The notes: generated by a model not told the origin, from the letters alone. Counted from the stretch's first letter, positions 34,423 to 43,747 are shown. The stretch is DNA of 64,000 nucleotides from Phytohabitans maris (GCF_031085175.1 NZ_JAVHUY010000019.1:97416-161415), one strand, 5' to 3'. Numbers and translations are program-made.

Positions 34423-37400
34423 TCAGAGCAGGCGCAGCTGGCGGTCCTTGGGGCGGCGCGGGCCGGCGTCGCCGAGGCGCTCGAAAAGCCCGCCGTCGAT
34501 GGCGGCCAGGAACGGCGTCGGCCGGGTCTCACGCTCGGTGCCGAAGCGGGTACGGCGGGCGGCGTGGCTGATGTACAGCCGGTCCTGCGCCCGGGTGACG
34601 CCGACGAAGAAGAGGCGCCGCTCCTCGGCCAGCTCCTCCTCGGCCGGTGGCCGGCCGGGCAGCCGCAGCGGCAGCAGCCCGTCTTCGCAGCCGACCAGGA
34701 AGACGACCGGAAACTCCAGGCCCTTCGCGGCGTGCAGGGTCAGCAGCGTGACCGCCTCCGCGCGCGGGTCGAGCGCGTCCACCTCCGCGCCGGTGGCCAG
34801 CTGCGACAGGAAGAGCTCCAGGTCGTCGCCGCACCGCTGGGCGAGCGGGGTGAGCACCTCGACCGCCGCCCAGATGTCCTCGGGACTGTGGCCGGCGGGC
34901 CCGTCCAGCGTCGGCGCGGTGAAGCGCTGGGCCAGCACCTGGCCGGCCAGCCGCACCCGGGCCGCGATCGAGCCGCCCAGCCCGCCGGCGTGGCGCAGCT
35001 CGCGGGCGATCGCGCCGACACCGGACCGGTCGCGCAGCCGGTTGTGCGAGCGCTTCTGCACCGGGATGCCGGCACGGGAGAGCGCCTCGATGATCGGGGC
35101 GGCCTGGGCGTCGGTGCGGTAGAGCACCGCGACGTCGGAGAAGCCGATCGTTGAGGCGCGCCCGTCGATCCGGCCGGAGTCGAGCGAGCGGTGCGAGACG
35201 CCGCCGACCAGCTCGTCGACCGTACGGCGGACGAAGTCGGCCTCGTCGGCGGCCGAGCCCGCGGGGTACAGGCCGACGAGCGGTGCCTCCGGGTCGAGCC
35301 GGGCCGGGTCGAGCCGCCTACCCCGGACCAGCGTGGACGGTGCGATCGCCTGTACCGCGGCCGCGACAATCGGCGCGGCCGAGCGGTAGTTGCGGGTCAG
35401 CCGTACCAGCCGGGCGTCGGTGAAGTCCTGGGAGAAGCGCAGGAAGTAGGTGACGTCGGCGCCGCGGAACGAGTAGATCGCCTGGTCCGGGTCGCCGATC
35501 GCGCACAGGTTGCCGTCGGCCGGGCTGAGCAGCCGGAGCAGCTCGTACTGGGTGGCGTCGACGTCCTGGTACTCGTCGACGAAGATCCACCGCCACCGCG
35601 CCCGGTAGCTCTCGACCAGCTCGGGATCCTCGCGCAGCAGCGCCACGGGCAGCTCGACCAGCTCGTCGAGGTCGACCAGGTTGTGCTGCCGGAGCACCTT
35701 GACGTACGCGTCCTGGTCGTCGCCCGCCTCGGCCCGCGCCTCCGCCCGCTGGGTGTCGTCGGCCACCCCGAAGCCGTCTGCGAGCCCGGCCGCCGCCGCG
35801 TGCTCGCGCAGGATCGCGAGGCCGAGCGAGTGGAAGGTGGCCACCGTGACGTCTTCGGCGACCGGGCCGAGCAGGCCGTCGAGCCGATCGCGCAGCTCCT
35901 CGGCCGCCCGCCGGGTGAATGTGATCGCCAGGCAGTGCTCGGGGTAGACGTTCAGCTCCGCGCAGAGGTACGCGATGCGGTGCGTGAGCGTACGGGTCTT
36001 GCCCGTACCCGGTCCGGCCACGATCAGCAGCGGCCCGCCCGGCGCGGACGCGGCCACCCGCTGCAGCGCGTCGAGCCGGTCGAGCAGCCCGGTGCCGACC
36101 TCCTCCATGCCGGAGAGCATCGGCTCGAACGGCTCGTGCGGCGAGGGCGGCGGCGGGATCGGCGGGGCGGCCTTCGGCGGGCGCGGGGCCTTCGCCGCCT
36201 CCACCTTGCGCCGGGGCGCGGGCTCGGCCGGGCGCCGCTGGGCCGGTACGGGCATGTCGAAGAGCGTGTCCGCCTGGTGGTGCCGGCCGGCCCTGGGCAG
36301 CTCGTCCGGCTGGAAGACGGTGATCACGCCGTACTCGCCGTCGTACCCGGGGATGCGCCGCACCTGCCCGCGGCGAAGGCGCCCGACGGCCTCGGCGAGC
36401 AGCTCGCCGCCGGCCTGGCCGATGTCGCCCAGCGGCGTCTGGGTGAGGATCCGCAGCTCCGGGCCGAGCGCCGCGACCAGCGTGTTGACCTGCCCGTCGA
36501 CGGTCTTGGAGCGCGGGCCGACCCCGTGGATCTCGCCGACGATCTGCGGCAGCGAGAGCAGGTGGGTGACCTGTTTGGCGCCGGGGCGCGCCTCCGTGCG
36601 GTCGGCCAGGTCTTCGACTCGGCTCAGCACGCCCACGGTCAGCGGCTTGCCGCACTCGGGGCAGAGGCCGCCGGCCGCCCGGGTCTGGTCGGGCTGCCAG
36701 TTGACGCCGCAGGCGCGGTGGCCGTCGGCGTGGTACTTGCCCTCCTCCGGGAAGAACTCGATCGTGCCGTGCAGCCCGTCGCCGGTGCGCAGCGCCTCCC
36801 GGATCCCGAAGTAGTCGCGCCGCGCGGTCAACACCGTCGCCTCGCGGGCCAGCGCCGGCGGCGAGTGGGCGTCCGAGTTGGAGACCAGCTGGTAGCGGTC
36901 GAGGCTGGACACCCGCCAGTTCATCTCGGGGTCGGAGGAGAGCCCGGTCTCGACGGCGAAGATGTGGTCGGCCAGGTCGGCGTAGCAGTCGGCGATCGCG
37001 TCGAAGCCCGACTTCGAGCCGAGCGCGGAGAACCACGGCGTCCAGATGTGTGCCGGCACCAGGTACCCGTCTGGGCTCGCCTCCAGCGTGATCTCCAGCA
37101 GGTCACGCGAGTCGAGGCCGAGGATCGGCCGGCCGTCGGCGCCGAGGTTGCCGATCCGCCCGAGCGCGGTGTTGAAGCGCGTCACCGCGTCGAGGTCGGG
37201 CAGGTAGATCAGGTGGTGCACCTTGCGGGTACGGTCGTCGCGCTTGTAGATCGTGGAGATCTCCACGCTCAGCATGAACCGCACCGGGTCGGCCTCGGCC
37301 GCGCTGGCCAGCCGGGGCGGCAGCCGGCGGGCGATGTCACGCTCCGTCTCGGGGCTGAGCCGGTAGAGGCCCGGCTCGGCCGGGTGCAGCGTCTCGCGTA

Positions 37401-37614
37401 GGTGGTCGTGCCAGGCCGGGTGCGTGAAGTCGCCGGTGCCGAGCACGCTCACGCCCTTGCGCCGGGCCCACCAGGCGAGGTTGGGGAGGTTCAGGTCACG
37501 ACTGCAGGCGCGGGAGTACTTGGAGTGGATGTGCAGGTCAACGACGTAAGGTTCGCTGCCGGTCGAGCTGTCCTGAGGTGCAACGCTGAACGGAGGCACG
37601 CCGCATAGTGCCAT
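34423..37614 (-). CDS. EndoQ-like PHP nuclease fused to a UvrD/PcrA helicase
   Basis: 1063 residues. Residues ~25-400 are a PHP phosphoesterase domain like endonuclease Q: DLHIHSKYS, GTGDFTHPAW, VEIST, VETGLSSDPEMN, SNSDAHSPP, and a zinc knuckle CGVNW...CPECGKPLTVGV near 300-330. EndoQ cuts 5' to deaminated bases. A Pro-rich linker (~470-500) leads to a superfamily 1 helicase: GPGTGKTRT near 531, ITFTRRAAEELRDR, FVDEYQDVD, GDPDQAIYSFRGA, LTRNYRS, TLHAAKGLEFPVVFLVG and FVGVTRAQ. The two activities in one chain suggest coupled cleavage and unwinding in repair. The ATG at 37614 is used; further upstream overlaps the neighbouring gene antisense. Confidence 0.9.
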   Translation of the reverse strand: MALCGVPPFSVAPQDSSTGSEPYVVDLHIHSKYSRACSRDLNLPNLAWWARRKGVSVLGTGDFTHPAWHDHLRETLHPAEPGLYRLSPETERDIARRLPPRLASAAEADPVRFMLSVEISTIYKRDDRTRKVHHLIYLPDLDAVTRFNTALGRIGNLGADGRPILGLDSRDLLEITLEASPDGYLVPAHIWTPWFSALGSKSGFDAIADCYADLADHIFAVETGLSSDPEMNWRVSSLDRYQLVSNSDAHSPPALAREATVLTARRDYFGIREALRTGDGLHGTIEFFPEEGKYHADGHRACGVNWQPDQTRAAGGLCPECGKPLTVGVLSRVEDLADRTEARPGAKQVTHLLSLPQIVGEIHGVGPRSKTVDGQVNTLVAALGPELRILTQTPLGDIGQAGGELLAEAVGRLRRGQVRRIPGYDGEYGVITVFQPDELPRAGRHHQADTLFDMPVPAQRRPAEPAPRRKVEAAKAPRPPKAAPPIPPPPSPHEPFEPMLSGMEEVGTGLLDRLDALQRVAASAPGGPLLIVAGPGTGKTRTLTHRIAYLCAELNVYPEHCLAITFTRRAAEELRDRLDGLLGPVAEDVTVATFHSLGLAILREHAAAAGLADGFGVADDTQRAEARAEAGDDQDAYVKVLRQHNLVDLDELVELPVALLREDPELVESYRARWRWIFVDEYQDVDATQYELLRLLSPADGNLCAIGDPDQAIYSFRGADVTYFLRFSQDFTDARLVRLTRNYRSAAPIVAAAVQAIAPSTLVRGRRLDPARLDPEAPLVGLYPAGSAADEADFVRRTVDELVGGVSHRSLDSGRIDGRASTIGFSDVAVLYRTDAQAAPIIEALSRAGIPVQKRSHNRLRDRSGVGAIARELRHAGGLGGSIAARVRLAGQVLAQRFTAPTLDGPAGHSPEDIWAAVEVLTPLAQRCGDDLELFLSQLATGAEVDALDPRAEAVTLLTLHAAKGLEFPVVFLVGCEDGLLPLRLPGRPPAEEELAEERRLFFVGVTRAQDRLYISHAARRTRFGTERETRPTPFLAAIDGGLFERLGDAGPRRPKDRQLRLL

Positions 37615-37658
37615 GCCCGCGTCGTCTGGCGCGCGTTGCCACGCGCGCGTGACGCCCA

Positions 37659-38849
37659 CTACTGGCTGTTCAGCTCGACGAGGGTGACCTGTGGGGGTGC
37701 ACCGACGCGTACGGGTGGACCCCAGAATCCGGCACCGTTCGTGACGTACACCTTGGTGCCGTCGACCGTGCCGAGGCCGGAGACGACCGGCTGCTCGAGG
37801 CGGACCATGAGGCTCCACGGCACCATCTGGCCGCCGTGGGTGTGGCCGGAGAGCTGGAGGTCCACGCCGTACTTCGCGGCCTCGCGCGCCTGCACGGGCT
37901 GGTGCGCCAGCAGCACGACCGGCCGGCTCGGGTCGCGCCCGTCGAACGTCTTCGCGAAGTCCGGACCATCCTGGTGCGCCTCTCCGGCCAAGTCGTTGAC
38001 GCCGGCGAGGTCGAGCCCCTCGATCTCCAGCCGCTCGTTGCGCAGCGGGCGCAGGCCCAGGCGGGCCACCTCGTCCACCCACTGCTGGTACCCGGAGAAG
38101 TACTCGTGGTTACCGGTGACGAAGTACGCGCCGCGGCGCGAGCGGAGCCGCTCCAATGGTGCGGCGGCCACGCCGAGCTCCTCCACGCTGCCGTCGACCA
38201 GGTCGCCGACGACCGCCACGACGTCCGCGTCCATGTCGTTGATCATCTGGACGATCCGCTCGGTGTGGGCGCGGCCACGCAGCGGGCCGAGGTGAATGTC
38301 GGAGACCAGCGCGATGCGCAGGCCGTCCATCGTGCGCGGCAGCCGGGCGAGCGGGATCGTGACCCGGTCGAGCTGGGGCGGGCCGAGGGCGGTGCGGATG
38401 CCGTACCCGGAGATGCCCGCGGCGGTGAGCCCGGCGAAGATGGCCGCCCCGCGGGCGAGGAGCAACCGCCGATCGGGCTGGTGATCGAGTGTCGGCGGCT
38501 CGACCGGCGGACCGCCGGCGCCGACGAGGACCGGGACCGGCGCGGACGCCCGCTTGCGGCGGAGCGCCAGCTTGGCGACCAGCATCGGGACCTCAAGGAC
38601 GACCAGCACGATGATCAGGTAGAACATGACGGCCAGCCAGAGGTAGCCGGGCCAGGCCAGCCACCACTGCCCCACGCGGGTGCCGATCAGGGTGGCCGGC
38701 ACCAGCACGCCCAGTACGAGCGCGGCTATCGTGCCGGCCCGGCGCCAGGGGCCCGGTCGGGTGGTGTCGCGGACCAGCCGCTTCCACAGGTAGAGGTGGA
38801 TCAGCCCGACCACGGCGAAGGCGAACACCACGAACACGATCACGCCCAC
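37659..38849 (-). CDS. membrane-anchored metallophosphoesterase
   Basis: 396 residues. Three to four N-terminal membrane helices (to ~100), a linker, another hydrophobic segment (~130-150), then a calcineurin-like domain with all family motifs: SDIHLGP, GDLVDG, GNHEYF, LAHQP and SGHTHGGQ. Such enzymes hydrolyse phosphomonoesters, nucleotides or lipids outside the cell; the substrate cannot be told. Start GTG 38849 or 38843. It begins seven bases after moaD and ends 44 bases before the EndoQ-UvrD gene, suggesting one transcript. Confidence 0.9.
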   Translation of the reverse strand: MGVIVFVVFAFAVVGLIHLYLWKRLVRDTTRPGPWRRAGTIAALVLGVLVPATLIGTRVGQWWLAWPGYLWLAVMFYLIIVLVVLEVPMLVAKLALRRKRASAPVPVLVGAGGPPVEPPTLDHQPDRRLLLARGAAIFAGLTAAGISGYGIRTALGPPQLDRVTIPLARLPRTMDGLRIALVSDIHLGPLRGRAHTERIVQMINDMDADVVAVVGDLVDGSVEELGVAAAPLERLRSRRGAYFVTGNHEYFSGYQQWVDEVARLGLRPLRNERLEIEGLDLAGVNDLAGEAHQDGPDFAKTFDGRDPSRPVVLLAHQPVQAREAAKYGVDLQLSGHTHGGQMVPWSLMVRLEQPVVSGLGTVDGTKVYVTNGAGFWGPPVRVGAPPQVTLVELNSQ

Positions 38850-38856
38850 GCTTGGC

Positions 38857-39111
38857 TCAACCTCCGGCGAACGGTGGAAGGACGTCGACGGTCACCCCGC
38901 CGGGCAGGGCCGCCCGGCGGTCGTGGCAGGCCACGCCGTCGACCAGGAAGCTGGCCGCCTTGAGCACCGCGCCGAGCCGCTCGCCGTGGCGGGTGGAGAG
39001 CTCGGCCGCCAGGTCGTCGAGGCAGAGGCCGGCCGGTGCCGGCTCCTCGTGCACCCCGGCGGCGGCCCGCGCGCCGGCGAAGTAGCGCACGGTGATCGAG
39101 TCCGAGGCCAC
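38857..39111 (-). CDS. moaD: MoaD/ThiS-type sulfur carrier
   Basis: 84 residues with a beta-grasp fold and the C-terminal Gly-Gly (LPPFAGG) that is thiocarboxylated to deliver sulfur to MoaE. It begins with a GTG one base after the moaA stop, so it is almost certainly MoaD rather than ThiS. The activating adenylyltransferase MoeB is not in the window. Confidence 0.93.
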   Translation of the reverse strand: MASDSITVRYFAGARAAAGVHEEPAPAGLCLDDLAAELSTRHGERLGAVLKAASFLVDGVACHDRRAALPGGVTVDVLPPFAGG

Positions 39112-39112
39112 C

Positions 39113-40129
39113 TCAGCCGCCGATCGCGGACATCGGCCGGGCCGGCTGGAGGAACTTCGGGTCGTCGATGCCGTGCCCGGCCCGCTTGGTCCACATCGCC
39201 GCGCGCCAGCGATCGGCGATCTCCTCGTCGGTGGCGCCGCCGCGCAGCGCGCCCCGCAGGTCGGACTCCTCCCTGGCGAACAGGCAGTTGCGCACCTGGC
39301 CGTCGGCGGTCAGCCGGGTGCGGTCGCAGTCGCCGCAGAACGGCCGGGTGACGCTGCCGATCACACCGACCTTGGCCGGTGAGCCGTCCGGCTCGGTAAA
39401 CCCGTCGACCAGCCAGGTCTCGGCCGGCGCGCCGCCCCGCTCGGCCGGGTCGGGCAGCAGCTTGAACTCCGCCTCCAGGCCGGCCAGGATCTCCGCCGCC
39501 GTGATCATGCGGGTGCGGTCCCAGGCGTGCTGGGCGTCCAGCGGCATCTGCTCGATGAACCGCAGCTGGTACCCCTCCGCGAGGGCGAACCGCAGCAGCG
39601 CCGGCGCCTCGTCCGCGTTGATGTCGCGCATCAGCACCGAATTGATCTTGACGGGCGTGAGCCCGGCGGCCCGCGCGGCGGAGAGGCCGGCCAGCACGTC
39701 GGGCAGCCGGCGCCGGTGGGCCAGCCGCTCGAACCGCTCGCCGTCGAGCGTGTCCAGCGAGACGTTGACCCGGTCGAGGCCGGCCTCGCGCAAGGGGCGG
39801 GCCAGCCGGTCGAGGCCGATGCCGTTGGTGGTCAGCGAGAGGCGGGGGCGCGGGCTCAGCTCGGCGGCGGCCGCCACGATCTTGACGAGCCCGGGGCGGA
39901 TCAGCGGCTCACCGCCGGTGAAGCGCACCTCGTCGACACCGAGCCGCTCGACCGCCACCCGGACCAGGCGGATCACCTCGTCGTCGGTGAGCACGACCGA
40001 GCTGGGCAGCCAGGGCAGCCCTTCGACCGGCATGCAGTAGTTGCACCGTAGGTTGCACCGGTCGGTGAGCGAGACCCGCAGGTCCGTCGCCACCCTTCCG
40101 TACCGGTCGGCGAGGCCCGCGGTGGTCAT
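39113..40129 (-). CDS. moaA: GTP 3',8-cyclase MoaA
   Basis: 338 residues. This radical SAM enzyme makes the first committed intermediate of molybdenum cofactor synthesis. N-terminal cluster motif DRCNLRCNYCMP; GGEPLIRPG for SAM; C-terminal cluster ligands in FCGDCDRTRLTADGQVRNCLF positions; and a conserved C-terminal Gly-Gly (SAIGG) needed for activity. It is followed at once by moaD and preceded, 17 bases away, by a fructosamine-kinase-like gene. Confidence 0.97.
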   Translation of the reverse strand: MTTAGLADRYGRVATDLRVSLTDRCNLRCNYCMPVEGLPWLPSSVVLTDDEVIRLVRVAVERLGVDEVRFTGGEPLIRPGLVKIVAAAAELSPRPRLSLTTNGIGLDRLARPLREAGLDRVNVSLDTLDGERFERLAHRRRLPDVLAGLSAARAAGLTPVKINSVLMRDINADEAPALLRFALAEGYQLRFIEQMPLDAQHAWDRTRMITAAEILAGLEAEFKLLPDPAERGGAPAETWLVDGFTEPDGSPAKVGVIGSVTRPFCGDCDRTRLTADGQVRNCLFAREESDLRGALRGGATDEEIADRWRAAMWTKRAGHGIDDPKFLQPARPMSAIGG

Positions 40130-40146
40130 CTCTTGACGTTACCGCG

Positions 40147-41034
40147 TCAAGCGCGCAGTGCGGCCTCAGCCGCCGTCCGTACGGCCGATCGATACGCCCC
40201 GCCGAAGAGCGCGGTGTGCACGAGCATCAGGTGGAGCTGGTGCACCGGCACCCGGGCCGGCCAGCCCTCGGCGAGCGGCCACGCCTCCCGGTACGCGGCG
40301 AGCACCCGGTCCAGGTGCGGCACGCCGCCGAAGAGCGCGAGCTGGGCGAGGTCGGTCTCGCGGTGGCCGCCGTGCGCCGCGGGGTCGACGAGCCAGGCCC
40401 GCCCGTCGGCCGCCCACAGCACGTTGCCCGGCCACAGGTCACCGTGGATGCGGGCCGGCGGCTCGCTCCCGCCGTACCCGTCGATGCGGTTGACCACGTG
40501 CTCGACCAGGGCGACCTCGGGCGCGGAGAGCGCGCCGTTGTCGGCCGACATCCGCAGGTAGGGGACGAGCCGGTGCGCGGCGAACCAGCCCGGCCACGGG
40601 CCGGGCGAGGGGGTGTTGTCCGCGGGCAGCGCGCCGATGAAGCCCGGCCACTGCGCGCCGAAGGCCGCCGCACCGGCCCGGTGGGTGGTGGCCAGGTCGC
40701 GCCCGAGACGCTCCGCCGCCCGCGGCGTCGCCGCGCCGGGCTCCACCCACTCCAGCGCCAGCAGGTCGGGCAGCGCGACCACGACCTCCGGCACGGGCGC
40801 TCCGCTGGCGTCGCGCAGCCACCGCAGCCCCGCGGCCTCCGTTTCGAAAAACCCATCTGGTACGGGCTGTGTGGCCCCGCCCCACGACTTGGCGAACAGG
40901 GACGCGCCGTCGTCGAGCGTGAGCCGGGAGGCGGTGCAGATGCTCCCACCGGGCACCGGCGTCTCCCTGATCCGCTGGTGGGTCAGGAAGGCGGGGAGGT
41001 GCTCTGGATGCGCCCGGAGGTACGCGAGGTCCAT
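40147..41034 (-). CDS. fructosamine kinase family protein
   Basis: 295 residues of the kinase-like fold. Catalytic signatures ARIHGDLWPGN and LVDPAAHGGHRETDLA are those of fructosamine/ketosamine 3-kinases, which phosphorylate sugar adducts on proteins to trigger deglycation. N-terminal part has GGSICTASRLTL and FAKSW. The ATG at 41034 is chosen (MDLAYLRAHPEHLPAFL); the frame reaches 41067. It heads a run of five same-strand genes and is divergent from the acetyltransferase. Confidence 0.9.
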   Translation of the reverse strand: MDLAYLRAHPEHLPAFLTHQRIRETPVPGGSICTASRLTLDDGASLFAKSWGGATQPVPDGFFETEAAGLRWLRDASGAPVPEVVVALPDLLALEWVEPGAATPRAAERLGRDLATTHRAGAAAFGAQWPGFIGALPADNTPSPGPWPGWFAAHRLVPYLRMSADNGALSAPEVALVEHVVNRIDGYGGSEPPARIHGDLWPGNVLWAADGRAWLVDPAAHGGHRETDLAQLALFGGVPHLDRVLAAYREAWPLAEGWPARVPVHQLHLMLVHTALFGGAYRSAVRTAAEAALRA

Positions 41035-41093
41035 GCCGACCACTCTTACCAAGTGGGTGTCGCCCACGCCGTAACCGGGGTAAGCATGACGTC

Positions 41094-41600
41094 ATGGCGG
41101 TGACGATCCGGTCGTACCGGCCCGGCGACCACAGCGCCGGCCGGCGGTTGTGGGTCGAGTTGGCCGAGCGGCACCGGGCGCTCTACGACGACCCCGGCTT
41201 CGGCGGTGCCGATCCCGGCGCGGCGTTCGAGGACTACCTGACCCGGCTCGACCTTTCCGGCATGTGGGTGGCCGACCACGGCGAAGACGGCGTGGTGGGG
41301 CTGGTCGGCCTGATCATGAAGGGCCGGGCGGGCGAGGTGGAGCCGGTCGTGGTCACCGAGTCCCATCGTGGCCAGGGCATCGGCCGGGCGCTGCTGGGCC
41401 ACGTCGCCGACGAGGCCCGCCGGCGCGGGCTCTCCTATCTGACGATCTCGCCCGAGTCGCGCAACGTGGACGCGATCCGGAGCCTGCACGCGGCCGGATA
41501 CGACGTGCTCTCCGCGCTCCAGCTCACGCTCGATCTCGGCCGCCGGGAGCACGCCGGACACCAGGACATCGACATTCACGAGCTTCGGTTCAAGTCCTGA
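41094..41600 (+). CDS. GNAT-family N-acetyltransferase
   Basis: 168 residues. Acetyl-CoA binding motif A reads VTESHRGQGIGRALLGH, followed by ISPESRNVDAIRSLHAAGYDV typical of GNAT motif B. N-terminal VTIRSYRPGDHS is also family-like. The substrate is unknown. Start ATG, 59 bases from the divergent kinase start. Confidence 0.9.
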   Translation: MAVTIRSYRPGDHSAGRRLWVELAERHRALYDDPGFGGADPGAAFEDYLTRLDLSGMWVADHGEDGVVGLVGLIMKGRAGEVEPVVVTESHRGQGIGRALLGHVADEARRRGLSYLTISPESRNVDAIRSLHAAGYDVLSALQLTLDLGRREHAGHQDIDIHELRFKS

Positions 41601-41623
41601 GCTGGTTCGCTACGGAGCGTGCC

Positions 41624-41649
41624 TGTGGATAACCCGAGTGTCGTCCACA
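41624..41649. promoter_or_regulatory. DnaA-box pair
   Basis: TGTGGATAA (41624-41632) is the exact reverse complement of the consensus DnaA box TTATCCACA. TCGTCCACA (41641-41649) differs by one base from the actinomycete box TTGTCCACA. Both lie in the spacer before the DUF4192 gene if its ATG at 41692 is the start. Confidence 0.5.
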
Positions 41650-41691
41650 GGGTCTTCTGATCTCACCCTGGTCACCGCCAGGCTCCCCGGC

Positions 41692-42708
41692 ATGACTCCG
41701 CTCGCCCTCCGGACGCCGGCCGATCTGCTCGGCGCCATCCCGTTCCTGCTCGGCTTCCACCCGAGCGACAGCGTCGTGGTGGTGGGGCTCCGCGCCCGCC
41801 ACGTGGTCTTCGCCGCCCGGGGCGACCTGGGCGAGCCGCCCGGCTTCGTGGAGTACGTGACGTCGGTCGTCATGCGGCAAGACGTCGACTGCGCCGCCGT
41901 GGTGGGCTACGGGTCGGACGAGCGGGCCCGCGAGCCGGTCACCGCCATCCGCGCGGCCCTGGAGCGGCACGGCGTGGGCGTGCTCGACACGCTGCGCGTG
42001 GCCGGCGGCCGCTACTGGTCCTACGCGTGTCCCGGCGACGGCTGCTGCCCGCCGGAGGGCACCGCGTTCGACCCGGTGGCCAGCCCGGTGGCGGCGGCCG
42101 CCACCCACGCCGGCCACGTGGCACTCCCCGACCGCGACGCGCTCGTGCGGCAGATCGAGCCGGTCGGCGGCCTCACCCGCGAGTCGATGCGCCAGGCGAC
42201 CGAGCGCGCTGCCACGCGCCTCGCCCGCCACCTCGCCTCGTCGCGCCCCGGCGACCTGCTGGGCAGCCGGGCGGTGCGCCGGCTGGGCGTCGCCGCCGTG
42301 CGCGAGGCGATGCGCCGCCACCGCGAGGGCGGCCACCTCACCGACGACGAGGTGGCCTGGCTGACCGTGCTGCTGGTGCACCTGCCGATCCGCGACTACG
42401 CGTGGGAGCGCGTCGGCGCCGACGACTGGCACCTGGAGCTCTGGGCCGATGTGCTGCGCCGGGCCGAGCCCCACCTGGTGCCGGCACCGGCGAGCCTGCT
42501 CGCGTTCGCGGCCTGGCGCTGCGGGCAGGGCGCGCTCGCGCTGGCCGCGGTGGAGCGGGCCAAGCGCTCCGACCCGGCCTACTCGATGGCCCGCCTCCTC
42601 GACGACGTGCTGCACCGCGGCATCCCACCGTCCACCCTGGAGGCGTTCCCGATGCCGCCGCACGCCCGAGCCGGCGGCGGCCGCCCCCGCCGCCGCGCCA
42701 AAGCCTGA
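41692..42708 (+). CDS. DUF4192 family protein
   Basis: 338 residues from the ATG at 41692 (MTPLALRTPADLLGAIPFL). A GTG at 41638 would add 18 residues and include a DnaA-box-like site. LLGFHPSDSVVVVGLR and the later AWERVGADDWHLELWADVLRR and LLAFAAWRCGQGALALAAVE regions are typical of DUF4192, an actinobacterial family of unknown function. The tail is basic (GGGRPRRRAKA). Confidence 0.87.
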   Translation: MTPLALRTPADLLGAIPFLLGFHPSDSVVVVGLRARHVVFAARGDLGEPPGFVEYVTSVVMRQDVDCAAVVGYGSDERAREPVTAIRAALERHGVGVLDTLRVAGGRYWSYACPGDGCCPPEGTAFDPVASPVAAAATHAGHVALPDRDALVRQIEPVGGLTRESMRQATERAATRLARHLASSRPGDLLGSRAVRRLGVAAVREAMRRHREGGHLTDDEVAWLTVLLVHLPIRDYAWERVGADDWHLELWADVLRRAEPHLVPAPASLLAFAAWRCGQGALALAAVERAKRSDPAYSMARLLDDVLHRGIPPSTLEAFPMPPHARAGGGRPRRRAKA

Positions 42709-42753
42709 CCGCCGCCGGGCCCGCGTTTTCGCGGGGCTCGGGGTTGTGTGACA

Positions 42754-42864
42754 GCGGAGGGTGACGCTGCGGGAACGCACCCCAAGAAAGCGCTCCGCTG
42801 CGCTCCACGTTTCCCCGGGGGCCCCGCGCAACGGTCCGGACCACCACGGACGTCGCGGTAGCTC
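42754..42864 (-). repeat. dispersed intergenic repeat, copy 1 (inverted)
   Basis: Read on the minus strand it starts GCTACCGCGACGTCCGT, continues with GGTCCGGACCGTTGC, has a ~50-base GC-rich insert containing AGCGCAGCGGAGCGCT, and ends with TGCGTTCCCGC and CACCCTCCGC. The same flanks occur at 56824-56880 and 63594-63655. It fills the space between convergent DUF4192 and fdhD genes. Confidence 0.75.
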
Positions 42865-42890
42865 GCCTCCGCCTCTCGAAACGGGGTCCG

Positions 42891-43733
42891 CTAGTGCCTG
42901 ATCCGCTCGTGGCTGGTGTAGACGTTCATCGTGCCGCCGCGCAGAAAGCCGACCAGCGTGATGCCGGCCTCGGCGGCCAGGTCACCGGCGAGCGTGCTGG
43001 GCGCGGAGACGGCCGCGAGCATCGGCAGGCCGGCCATCCACGCCTTCTGGGTCAGCTCAAAGCTGGCCCGGCCGGAGACCAGCAGCACGTGGCCGCGGAG
43101 CGGCAGCCGGCCCTCCCGGGTGGCCCAGCCGATCAGCTTGTCGACCGCGTTGTGCCGGCCCACGTCTTCGCGGAGCACGACGAGATCGCCCGAGGGGGTG
43201 AAGAGGCCGGCAGCGTGCAGCCCGCCGGTGCGCTCGAAGACCCGCTGGGCCGCGCGCAGCCGGTCCGGCAGGGCGGCCAGCACCCGCGCCTCGACCTCGA
43301 TCGGGTCGCCGGCCACGTCAAACCGCGACCGGGTGCGGATCGCGTCGATGCTGGCCTTGCCACACACGCCGCAGGAGCTGGTGGTGTAGAAGTTGCGGGC
43401 CGGGTCGGTCTCCGGCGGCGGGACGTGGTCGGCGAGCACCACGTCCACGACGTTGTACGTGTTGGGGGTGTCGGTGCCCGCGCAGAGCTGGGCGGTCACC
43501 ACGTCGCCGGCTTCCCGGATCACGCCCTCGGTGAGCAGAAACCCGACTGCCAGGTCGATGTCGTCACCGGGCGTGCGCATCGTCACCGCGAGCGGGCGCC
43601 GCCGCGCCGGTCCGGCCGGCCCCACCCGGATCTCCAGCGGCTCCTCCGCGGCCAGCGTGTCCCGCCGCCGCACGGTGCCCCGCCCAGCCGTGTCGATCGT
43701 GAGGACCGCGCGCCGGTCTGTCGCCCTGCCCAT
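42891..43733 (-). CDS. fdhD: formate dehydrogenase accessory sulfurtransferase FdhD
   Basis: 280 residues. FdhD moves sulfur from a desulfurase to the molybdenum centre of formate dehydrogenases. The sulfur-relay loop [13 protein letters not shown] carries the paired cysteines, and FTRSG/GG-type region reads [29 protein letters not shown] is the family signature. The ATG at 43733 starts [10 protein letters not shown]. It supports the YdeP/FdhF-like enzyme 3 kb away. Confidence 0.96.
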   Translation of the reverse strand: MGRATDRRAVLTIDTAGRGTVRRRDTLAAEEPLEIRVGPAGPARRRPLAVTMRTPGDDIDLAVGFLLTEGVIREAGDVVTAQLCAGTDTPNTYNVVDVVLADHVPPPETDPARNFYTTSSCGVCGKASIDAIRTRSRFDVAGDPIEVEARVLAALPDRLRAAQRVFERTGGLHAAGLFTPSGDLVVLREDVGRHNAVDKLIGWATREGRLPLRGHVLLVSGRASFELTQKAWMAGLPMLAAVSAPSTLAGDLAAEAGITLVGFLRGGTMNVYTSHERIRH

Positions 43734-43747
43734 CCACCCATCTTCCT

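Noticed and set aside
37615..38082. Upstream extension of the EndoQ-UvrD frame
   Set aside because: It overlaps the metallophosphoesterase gene in a different frame and has a low-complexity translation; the PHP domain is complete from 37614.
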